From contig JALZVV010000050.1 in NCBI GenBank assembly GCA_023299935.1, positions 1 to 37,340 of the forward strand: 37,340 bases of DNA. The letters run 5' to 3'. Below the pieces are notes generated by a model that saw only the letters and a list, made by a program, of their open reading frames with translations, was not told the DNA's origin and made no database searches. This DNA comes from Dokdonia sp. (GTDB lineage: Bacteria; Bacteroidota; Bacteroidia; Flavobacteriales; Flavobacteriaceae). The number at the start of each line of letters is the position of its first letter. The first letter of the stretch is position 1. The translations under genes were made by a program, and so were the position numbers. Shown here piece by piece: positions 1-7,429 of the stretch.

Positions 1-210
1 GAACGCTTGGATGTGCTTAAAGAAAAAATGGCCGCACTGGATATCCCAGAAGAAGAAATGTGGTGGTATCTAGATACTCGTAAGTTTGGTACTTGTGTGC
101 ATAGTGGTTTTGGTCTTGGTTTTGAGCGCTTAGTACTTTTTGCCACAGGAATGGGTAATATAAGAGACGTAATTCCCTACCCTCGCTTCCCAGGTCACGC
201 CGAGTTTTGA
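1..210 (+). CDS. asnS: Asparaginyl-tRNA synthetase, C-terminal end (truncated by window start)
   Basis: [69 protein letters not shown] is the class II aaRS motif 3 ([10 protein letters not shown]) and typical AsnRS C-terminus. Confidence 0.95.
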   Translation, partial: ERLDVLKEKMAALDIPEEEMWWYLDTRKFGTCVHSGFGLGFERLVLFATGMGNIRDVIPYPRFPGHAEF

Positions 211-786
211 TGTAGACGGTAGTTGGTAGTTTCTGGCTTTTAGATCTTAGACATTAGTGCTTAGTACTTCGATATTCGTTAATCAGTATTCGATATTCTG
301 TATTCAAGTATGAGTGTGTCGTGGCTTCTGGTTACTAGTTCTACAATCTCCAATCAACAATCGCTAATCATAGCAAACTTTGGTCAGTAGTCTTTAGATG
401 GTAGTTGGCAGTAATTAGCTTTTGGCTTTTGGCTTTTAGTACTTCGGTATTCGATATTCCTTATTCTAAATTCAACAATCGTTAATCTTCTTGGGTAATC
501 TCGATACATTTTTCGCTTCACTCAAAACACTCGACCACCTATTAGTTTATAGCTTTTGGATAATAGCACTTCAATATTCGTAATTCAGCATTCATTATTC
601 GTAATTCTAAAATCTCCAATCTCCAATCAACAATCTCCAATCGTTAATCTTCTAGGGTAATCTCGATACATTTTTCGCTTCGCTCAAAACACTCGACCAC
701 CTATTAGTTTGTAGCTTTTGGATAATAGCACTTCAATATTCGTAATTCAGCATTCATTATTCGTAATTCTAAAATCTCCAATCATT
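211..786. repeat. Low-complexity intergenic repeat region rich in words such as ATTCGATATTCG, AATCTCCAATC and GGCTTTTGG; contains a 141-bp direct duplication
   Basis: 481-621 and 643-783 match over 141 bp with 3 mismatches; no credible ORF in the interval. Confidence 0.85.
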
Positions 787-810
787 AAGGGTCATTCGCC
801 CCTTTTTTTT
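787..810 (+). terminator. Putative Rho-independent terminator (AAGGG-loop-CCCTT-T8)
   Basis: aagggtcattcgcccctttttttt. Confidence 0.6.
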
Positions 811-877
811 CTAGACAAACACTTGTAAGTTTATAATACCTATTTTTAGGTTTCAATTAACTAAAATTCTATTATTT

Positions 878-1519
878 ATGAAAACACTCAAAATGATGGC
901 GCTCCTGTGCCTTTCTGTATTGGCATTAGTCTCCTGTATCCAGGGCAATGACACTACAGCAACCGAAAGTAGCGAGCCTATTGCTCCACCAGGTATTATT
1001 ATCCCTGTTCAAGAGGCAGAAAATCTGTACCACCGTTATGGAGAGAAAAGAGTCTCTCTTATAGAAAAGGCTATTAATGTAGATGATGAAGGTAACCCAA
1101 TATCTCAAAATGACAGCAGTTATGTCCAAGCGACAACTTCTCTTACAGTAGATTATACTGATTTAAAAAATTATCTAGCATTTATTGAACAAGAAGCAAG
1201 TAATGCCAATACTGACATAACAGGATTACGTATTTATTTTGGAAAATATGCAGATACCACAAACGATGGAAGAGCCACCATGTTTATGAATCCAGTTAAA
1301 AAATACGGAGCTGGAGGAATTACAGATGACGTTGCTTTTGCCATAGATAAGTCTGGAAAAAAACCTAAGGCTGTTTATGTGAAGGATTGTTACAAAGTCC
1401 CCGGCACTATGACTAACCAAGCCAACTTAACGATGCCCATACAAGGCACCATACAGAGTCTAGCGGCCAATAATTCTCCTTGGAGACCACCGCCAACAAA
1501 TGACCCAGATTATCAATAA
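878..1519 (+). CDS. Small predicted lipoprotein, paralogue of 2310-2909
   Basis: Signal peptide and lipobox (LALVSC); shared block YTDLKNYLAFIEQEA...LRIYFGKY and Pro-rich C-terminus WRPPPTNDPDYQ. Confidence 0.85.
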   Translation: MKTLKMMALLCLSVLALVSCIQGNDTTATESSEPIAPPGIIIPVQEAENLYHRYGEKRVSLIEKAINVDDEGNPISQNDSSYVQATTSLTVDYTDLKNYLAFIEQEASNANTDITGLRIYFGKYADTTNDGRATMFMNPVKKYGAGGITDDVAFAIDKSGKKPKAVYVKDCYKVPGTMTNQANLTMPIQGTIQSLAANNSPWRPPPTNDPDYQ

Positions 1520-1543
1520 CATTTATTAAAATCGTTGCCGATT

Positions 1544-2203
1544 ATGGATTACTATTATTATACGGTATTTTTTACTGAATTTTTGGCAGCTATATCGGCA
1601 ACGGTTTTTTTGTATAAGTATAAGAATACAGCGCTTTTTTGGTTATTGCCATTATTATGGTTTATTCCTATCAATGAATTAGTGTGCCAATATATCTTTC
1701 CGAGAACAGCTACAGGGTATATTCTATATAATATATACAGAACAGCTGTGCCACTTGCAATAATTTTTTTAGTTCTTTCCAAATTGCGAAAAAGGCTCAA
1801 TCGTCTTATTGTAATAGTTCAAATATCATTTGCTATTCTTTTATATATTTCTGAAGTATTTATAATAAATCCTCTTAATACTTTTATTGATTTTTCCTTT
1901 ACCGCGGCATCAATATTTATTGTTATTTCTCTTTTAATCTATTTTATTGAAGAAATTAATGGCAATTATCATTCTCAAGTCAACAGAAATCTATTTTTGT
2001 GGGTATGTTTTGGATTTTTAATTTTTCATATTACATATCCAATAATATTTTTTGCACAAAAATATATTGCACTAGAAAATGAAGTTTTTATTTTATCTCT
2101 TAATAAGTTACAACTTATATTGTCTATTGCTTCCTATCTCATAATTGCTTTCGGTTTTTATTATGGGGATACCGTAACAACTACAGCAGATGGAGGTCAA
2201 TAG
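1544..2203 (+). CDS. Polytopic (about 7 TM) membrane protein, array member A
   Basis: MDYYYYTVFFTEFLAA...; several hydrophobic segments; shares YKYK..L..LPLLW, ILYN.Y and C-terminal AFGFYYGD motifs with neighbours. Start moved from the track's TTG at 1535 to ATG 1544. Confidence 0.8.
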   Translation: MDYYYYTVFFTEFLAAISATVFLYKYKNTALFWLLPLLWFIPINELVCQYIFPRTATGYILYNIYRTAVPLAIIFLVLSKLRKRLNRLIVIVQISFAILLYISEVFIINPLNTFIDFSFTAASIFIVISLLIYFIEEINGNYHSQVNRNLFLWVCFGFLIFHITYPIIFFAQKYIALENEVFILSLNKLQLILSIASYLIIAFGFYYGDTVTTTADGGQ

Positions 2204-2309
2204 CACCAATGCAATTATTACAAGAATAATCCTTTCTACTTTTACAAAATAGTTTTTTATAACTGCTTAGATTATAGTATATTTAATAATTAACAAAAAA
2301 ATCAACAAC

Positions 2310-2909
2310 ATGATTAAAAAAAACTTGATGCTCCTATTGTTCCTGGCAATAGCTTGCATGGTTTCCTGTGAACAGGACAACGACCCACAAAACATTGAGG
2401 AGGTAAATCTCACTGCAACACTCCCATCTTCATCTAACACTCCAAAAGTATTACTTTCTATTGATGATGCCAAGGCAATGATGGACACCTATAATGACGA
2501 TATTAGTCGTAGTAATATTGAAGATGCACCACATTTTGTAGACTTTGATTACAAAGATCTTAAAGAGTATCTCTTATTTATTGAAAGTCAATCTAAAGAG
2601 GCAAATGTCGAGATAGAAGCGCTTCGATTTTATTTTGCGCAATACCCTTCTCAGTATCCATCGGGAAAAACACCTAAAGATGTCAATAAAAAATCTTTAT
2701 TTTACAATCCAGTAACGGCATTCCCAGGATTAATAGGTAATATGTCTTATGCTATACAGAAAAATGTAGACGGCACCTCAGAAGCGGTTACGGTGGGAAG
2801 TATTCTTGACATGGGTAAGTCTAATGATACTGATGTACAAAGTCTAGCAGGAGACGACTTAGAATGGCCACCACCTCCATATCCAAATGATCCAAATGAC
2901 TATCACTAA
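2310..2909 (+). CDS. Small predicted lipoprotein, paralogue of 878-1519
   Basis: Lipobox ACMVSC; YKDLKEYLLFIESQSKEANVEIEALRFYFAQYPS...WPPPPYPNDPNDYH parallels the first lipoprotein. Confidence 0.85.
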   Translation: MIKKNLMLLLFLAIACMVSCEQDNDPQNIEEVNLTATLPSSSNTPKVLLSIDDAKAMMDTYNDDISRSNIEDAPHFVDFDYKDLKEYLLFIESQSKEANVEIEALRFYFAQYPSQYPSGKTPKDVNKKSLFYNPVTAFPGLIGNMSYAIQKNVDGTSEAVTVGSILDMGKSNDTDVQSLAGDDLEWPPPPYPNDPNDYH

Positions 2910-2931
2910 GAATAAATAAAATGGAGCCAGA

Positions 2932-3590
2932 ATGAATGCATTAGAAATAATAGCACATACTGCTGAATTAATTGCAGCTATTCTGGCTACTTTTCATTTT
3001 TATAAACACAGCAATAGTACTTAAGGTACTTTCTATTTTATCTCTGGTATGTAGTTCTAAATGAATTAATGGCCTATTTTCTCTTATCTTTAGGTCTTAT
3101 TCGATTTGAATTGACCAATATTTATGGTTTAATTACTCCTCTATATGTAATCTGGACCTGCAAGAGCTTTTTAGCCTCTAAAAAAGCAAAGCGACTACTT
3201 AGCCTGTTTGTTCTAATCATTTGTGTGGTCAATCTCACAGAAGGAATACTCAAAGGCTTACATAACGAACCTTGGACGACAAGTAAAATCACAGGACCTT
3301 TATTGAGTGTTGCCGCCTTTACCATTTATTTAATAGGCCTCTTTAAATTAAATGAGGTCATCAATCCCTTCAAGGATATTTTTACCTATTTTTTATTGGG
3401 CTTTACCTTATTTTCTGTAGCCTCTCCTATTATCCTTCTTGGTAGGACTTTCTATCTGGACAACTATAGCATGAGTGTTAACTTATCCTATATCATGGGG
3501 TCCGTGGTCATAGCGATGTATCTTATTTTTGCTTTCGGTTTTTATTATGGGGATAGGGTAATACCTAGGTCAGATAGTACTTTTGAGTAG
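2932..3590 (+). pseudogene. 7-TM array member B, disrupted by a single-nucleotide frameshift near 3019-3022
   Basis: 2932 frame gives MNALEIIAHTAELIAAILATFHFYKHSNST*; the frame of the 3069 ORF read back to 3021 gives LRYFLFYLWYVVLNELMAYFLL..., which together align with A (MDYYYYTVFFTEFLAAISATVFLYKYKNTALFWLLPLLWFIPINEL). Confidence 0.8.
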
Positions 3591-3619
3591 TTTGCATTTG
3601 GAATTATTGATGCGCGAGT

Positions 3620-3685
3620 ATAATCATGATAAATGTAAGATTATTCTGTCATGACATTTCCGTTACATCCAATTGATTAATTTTG
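3620..3685 (+). promoter_or_regulatory. Candidate promoter/operator for the downstream array-HK-RR unit: ATAATC-N13-GATTAT dyad, TGTCATGACA palindrome, TAATTTTG -7 element
   Basis: ATAATC 3620-3625, GATTAT 3639-3644, TGTCATGACA 3647-3656, TAATTTTG 3678-3685 (fits Bacteroidetes TAnnTTTG); GTG start at 3708; no clear -33 TTG. Confidence 0.4.
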
Positions 3686-3707
3686 TGGTTCATACAGTTA
3701 TTGCCCA

Positions 3708-4358
3708 GTGTTAGAACCAGCTTATATTTTTGAATGGCTTGCCGCCCTTGCCGGCCTTGTATTTTTTTATAAATACAAGCAGTTTCCTATTAAGTGGGTA
3801 CTCGCCCTAGTGTGGCTCACCGTATTTGTAGAAACCGCTGCAAAATTCCAGGTCTTGTTTATAGATGGCACCAATCATTTAATTTATAATTGCTACCTCA
3901 TAACCTCTTATCCTCTCCTATACTATATTATCTATAGTCACATGCAACATCCTTTACGCAAAAAAATTGTTGCCGGCATTGCCATAGCGGTGACAACCGC
4001 AATGCTTTTTAGAGCATTTACCACTCCTTTTCTCACGACCTTTATGGTATATATGTTTAGCTTAGCTGTAATTGGTTTAGTGGCTATTTTACTCTTGTAT
4101 GCCATAGACTTACTTAAAAGCAACAATCAAATTACCTTTAAAAATAGATTGGAGTTATTCGTGTTTGCAGGGTACATGATATTTGGCATTAGTTATATCC
4201 CTTTGTCTTACGTTCTAACTTCCTTTGAGTTTATTCAATTAGGGCCGGAGACTATGAGCATCTTATACGGGATTCAAAATAGTACTGTTATTTTTATGAA
4301 TATCCTGTTTATCGTAGGCTTGATATGGACAGATCCAAGAAAGCAGATCTCAAATTAG
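3708..4358 (+). CDS. Polytopic (about 7 TM) membrane protein, array member C (GTG start)
   Basis: MLEPAYIFEWLAALAGLVFFYKYKQFPIKWVLALVW...LIYNCYLI...FKNRLELFVFAGYMIFGISYIPLSYV...; shares family motifs. Confidence 0.8.
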   Translation: MLEPAYIFEWLAALAGLVFFYKYKQFPIKWVLALVWLTVFVETAAKFQVLFIDGTNHLIYNCYLITSYPLLYYIIYSHMQHPLRKKIVAGIAIAVTTAMLFRAFTTPFLTTFMVYMFSLAVIGLVAILLLYAIDLLKSNNQITFKNRLELFVFAGYMIFGISYIPLSYVLTSFEFIQLGPETMSILYGIQNSTVIFMNILFIVGLIWTDPRKQISN

Positions 4359-4439
4359 GGGCAAATACCCTATACTCAGGAGTTTCAAAAATTCTAACTT
4401 ACAAACTTATATTGTCCAACAATTCGCAATGTGCTCTTA

Positions 4440-4571
4440 ATGAACCAAGAAGAGGTATTAATATTGTATTTAATTATAGCTATTATACTATTGCTACTCT
4501 TTTTTGTGGCTACTCTTTTTTGTGGCATTGCCTTGTATTATAGATTCGATAATAAAACAGCTATAACCTAA
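4440..4571 (+). CDS. 43-aa single-TM mini-protein resembling the histidine kinase N-terminus (possible kinase remnant)
   Basis: MNQEEVLILYLIIAIILLLLFFVATLFCGIALYYRFDNKTAIT compared with HK MDEKSTLIIVLVSVTILLLLVVIVAVLFSVFIKRKNS; same relative position after a 7-TM gene; ends 4 bp before the next gene. Confidence 0.5.
   Translation: MNQEEVLILYLIIAIILLLLFFVATLFCGIALYYRFDNKTAIT
4494..4525 (+). repeat. Perfect 16-bp tandem duplication (CTACTCTTTTTTGTGG x2)
   Basis: 4494-4509 and 4510-4525 identical. Confidence 0.95.
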
Positions 4572-4575
4572 GCCT

Positions 4576-5232
4576 ATGTCGTATTATCATATTGTTTACG
4601 CCATATTTTTATCTTTCATGGCACTCACTTGTATTGTGGTCACCTCCCAGCGAGCTAAGTATAAACATACGCCGCTGGTTATGGCACCTGCCATTCTCTG
4701 GCTTGGTCTTATCTCAGAAGGTGGTGGTTTTTTGTATGGCACCTATGTGACCTATGACAATGGATGGATTTACAACACGACAAATATTATTTTCTTTGCA
4801 TTATTATACTGGATGATGTATCGTTATATCACTAAAGCAGGTCTGCGCAAGATTGCTAGAATCCTGGCTATATTAGGGATTGCTTTTTATGTCTTCAGAT
4901 TTTTTACCGCAGACAGCTTTAATGTGCGATTAAGCATTGCCCATTGTGTGGCAGTTGCTATTTTTCTTGTGCTGTCTATTATGTATATCATTCAGTTATT
5001 ACGTAGTAATATGTCCTTCTATTTTAGAGAACATCCAGAATTTATTTTTATTGGAGGATTTCTTATTTTAAATCTAGTGTACGCTCCTATTTATGTTTCT
5101 AGCGATTTAGACTTGCATATCTTTAGTGAAAGCTTTTACACCTTTCTCTCTTCCATACACAGCTATGTCTATATGGCAATCAACTTGCTGTTTATGATTG
5201 GGTTTTTATGGTCTAAAAAAGCACGTATATAA
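4576..5232 (+). CDS. Polytopic (about 7 TM) membrane protein, array member D
   Basis: MSYYHIVYAIFLSFMALTCIVVTSQRAKYKHTPLVMAPAILWLGLISE...; closely resembles member E. Confidence 0.85.
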   Translation: MSYYHIVYAIFLSFMALTCIVVTSQRAKYKHTPLVMAPAILWLGLISEGGGFLYGTYVTYDNGWIYNTTNIIFFALLYWMMYRYITKAGLRKIARILAILGIAFYVFRFFTADSFNVRLSIAHCVAVAIFLVLSIMYIIQLLRSNMSFYFREHPEFIFIGGFLILNLVYAPIYVSSDLDLHIFSESFYTFLSSIHSYVYMAINLLFMIGFLWSKKARI

Positions 5233-5271
5233 TTATATTTGAATTGTCCTGACCAAAATCTAAAACCCACT

Positions 5272-5928
5272 ATGTCTTACTATGAGACCTTACTCACAAT
5301 TTATCTCAGCATCTCATTCATTTGCTGTTCTATAGTGAGCTCGCAGTATCATAAATACAAACATACACCCCTCAAACTAGCACCCGCTATTTTATGGCTA
5401 GGTTTTGTAACAGAATTTTCGGCAACCTTATATAGCAATTATATCGAGGTGTACAACGGTTGGATTTTTAATGGTTATACTTTTTTCTTTTATCTACTGC
5501 TGTATATCTTAGTACTTAGATATCTCAAAAATATAAGATTTAAAATAACCACAGTCCTATTGGGTAGCGCAGCCTTACTATTTTTTGTTTACAGATTCTT
5601 CTCAACGGGATTATACAATGATCGTTTTATATATGCAAATGCAGTATTAATTTTAGTATTTCTAATAAGCTGCGCGATGTATTTAGCAGAATTATTACAA
5701 CGTCCAACACAACTTGAATTTAGAAAACATCCCGAGTTTTTTTTATTGGGTGGTTATCTCATTTTTCATCTGATTTACACACCACTTAGTGTTGCCTATG
5801 ATCAAGAACTACGAATATTTAGTAGTGAATTTTATATAACCCTAATTTCCATACAAAGCTACATTTTGATAGCAATGAACCTCTTATTTATTTACATTTT
5901 TATATGGACGAGAAAAGCACACTTATAA
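5272..5928 (+). CDS. Polytopic (about 7 TM) membrane protein, array member E
   Basis: MSYYETLLTIYLSISFICCSIVSSQYHKYKHTPLKLAPAILWLGFVTE...; ATG 5272 preferred over TTG 5239; 3' end overlaps the HK start by 25 bp. Confidence 0.85.
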   Translation: MSYYETLLTIYLSISFICCSIVSSQYHKYKHTPLKLAPAILWLGFVTEFSATLYSNYIEVYNGWIFNGYTFFFYLLLYILVLRYLKNIRFKITTVLLGSAALLFFVYRFFSTGLYNDRFIYANAVLILVFLISCAMYLAELLQRPTQLEFRKHPEFFLLGGYLIFHLIYTPLSVAYDQELRIFSSEFYITLISIQSYILIAMNLLFIYIFIWTRKAHL

Positions 5929-6674
5929 TTGTATTGGTATCGGTTACTATCTTGCTGCTACTGGTAGTAATTGTGGCTGTGCTTTTTTCGGTATTTATAA
6001 AACGTAAGAACAGCCTATTAACTGAGCAGCAAGATGCTCAAAAACGTTTTGAACAAGAAATTGCAGAGACACAAATAGAGATTCGTGAAGAAACTTTGCG
6101 TAACATAAGTTGGGAGCTTCATGATAACATAGGACAACTCCTTACCCTAGCCAAAATACAAACCCAAAATGCAGGATCAGACCAAAGTATGCTGGATGAA
6201 GCTGCTGCAACCATAGGCAAGGGACTTACAGAGATACGAGCCCTTTCTAAATTAATTAACCCAGAAGCCCTCAACACGCTTTCCTTAACAGAAGCTTTAG
6301 AACTAGAGCTCGAACGTTTTCATAGGATGGCGTATCTTAAACCTACCCTTACAGTAAGTGGTTCTCCTATAGCAATAGATAAAAAAATAGAAGTCATTAT
6401 TTTTAGAGTGTTGCAAGAGTTTTTTACCAATACCATCAAGCATTCTAAAGCCACAACACTCTTGGTAGACGTAAGCTATAGTGACTCTTTGCTTGAAGTC
6501 ATTGCTCAGGACAATGGAGTGGGCTTTAACTACACAGAAGCCCGAGCAAAAAATGGCATTGGCTTGACCAATATAGAATCCAGAGGAAAACTAATAGGTG
6601 CTGTTATTGCCATATCTTCCCAAGACGGAGAAGGTACACGATTACGTTTAACTTATAAACCACAAAAATTATGA
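5904..6674 (+). CDS. Sensor histidine kinase (HisKA_3/NarX-LiaS class) with one N-terminal TM and no evident sensory domain
   Basis: Phospho-acceptor region RNISWELHDNIGQLLTLAKIQ; N-box FFTNTIKHSKAT; G1 DNGVGFN; G2 GIGLTNIESRGKLIGA. Confidence 0.92.
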   Translation: MDEKSTLIIVLVSVTILLLLVVIVAVLFSVFIKRKNSLLTEQQDAQKRFEQEIAETQIEIREETLRNISWELHDNIGQLLTLAKIQTQNAGSDQSMLDEAAATIGKGLTEIRALSKLINPEALNTLSLTEALELELERFHRMAYLKPTLTVSGSPIAIDKKIEVIIFRVLQEFFTNTIKHSKATTLLVDVSYSDSLLEVIAQDNGVGFNYTEARAKNGIGLTNIESRGKLIGAVIAISSQDGEGTRLRLTYKPQKL

Positions 6675-7300
6675 CAACTATTGTAGTCGTTGACGATCAC
6701 ACTTTATTATCGCAAGCCATAAGCGGTCTCGTTAACTCTTTTCAAGACTTTACGGTCTTATATACCGCAAAAAATGGTCAGGATTTTATTGACCAGTTGG
6801 TTTTTCCAGACAAACATCCAGACATTGTTCTTATGGATGTTAATATGCCTATAATGGATGGGATAGAAGCCACCACTTATCTCAAAGAACATTTTCCAGA
6901 CATTAAGGTGCTTGCGCTTTCTGTAGAAGAAGAGGAGCATGTAATTTTAAAAATGCTTCGGGCGGGAGCCAAAGGGTATTTATTAAAAGACACAGAAAAA
7001 TCTGTCCTTCATAGTGCTTTAAAAGAGGTTGTAAATCTAGGTTTTTATCATAGCAATACGGTATCACAATTGCTTGTACGCTCCTTAGACAAGGATAATG
7101 TACTTGCCCTTAAAGAACGGGAGATTGAGTTCATAAAGCACGCCTGTACAGAAATGACCTATAATGAGATTGCAGAAAAGATGTTCCTAAGCCCTAAAAC
7201 GGTACAAGGATATAGGGATAGTGTCTTCTCAAAACTCAACTTAAAAAACAGAACAGGACTGGTAATATACGCCATAAAGAATGGCTATTTTAAGCCCTAA
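6671..7300 (+). CDS. NarL/LuxR-family response regulator
   Basis: Receiver domain IVVVDDHTLL...IVLMDVNMPIMDG...GAKGYLLKD; HTH LKEREIEFIKHACTEMTYNEIAEKMFLSPKTVQGYRDSVFSKLNLKNRTGLVIYAIKNG; ATGA overlap with HK. Confidence 0.95.
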   Translation: MTTIVVVDDHTLLSQAISGLVNSFQDFTVLYTAKNGQDFIDQLVFPDKHPDIVLMDVNMPIMDGIEATTYLKEHFPDIKVLALSVEEEEHVILKMLRAGAKGYLLKDTEKSVLHSALKEVVNLGFYHSNTVSQLLVRSLDKDNVLALKEREIEFIKHACTEMTYNEIAEKMFLSPKTVQGYRDSVFSKLNLKNRTGLVIYAIKNGYFKP

Positions 7301-7311
7301 TGGCGTTTTTT
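7269..7311 (+). terminator. Possible terminator overlapping the 3' end of the response regulator
   Basis: ACGCCAT (7269-7275)/ATGGCGT (7300-7306) stem with nested GGCT...AGCC, followed by a T run. Confidence 0.4.
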
Positions 7312-7429
7312 CTTTTATGCTTTCGCGAAAGCGTAAACCTTCTAACCCGCCTTTTGTAGATTAAAAATTATCTTGGTATAGCGTTAAATCTTTGAGCTAA
7401 TATACTCTCGATTTTTGTAAATTCGTAGT

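Noticed and set aside
211-786. Possible CRISPR array in the repeat-rich asnS-downstream region
   Set aside because: Only one 141-bp duplication and degenerate words; no short regular repeats with unique spacers and no cas genes.
926-1129. 67-aa minus-strand ORF antisense to the first lipoprotein
   Set aside because: Opposite a well-supported lipoprotein CDS; no signals of its own.
4325-4543. 72-aa ORF (MDRSKKADLKLGANTLYSG...)
   Set aside because: Overlaps the end of member C in another frame and has no family signal; the alternative 4440-4571 frame is more protein-like and resembles the kinase N-terminus.
878-7300. Anti-phage defence island interpretation of the asnS-rpoN accessory region
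   Set aside because: No nuclease, NTPase, toxin or integrase is visible; a two-component signalling locus explains the content better.
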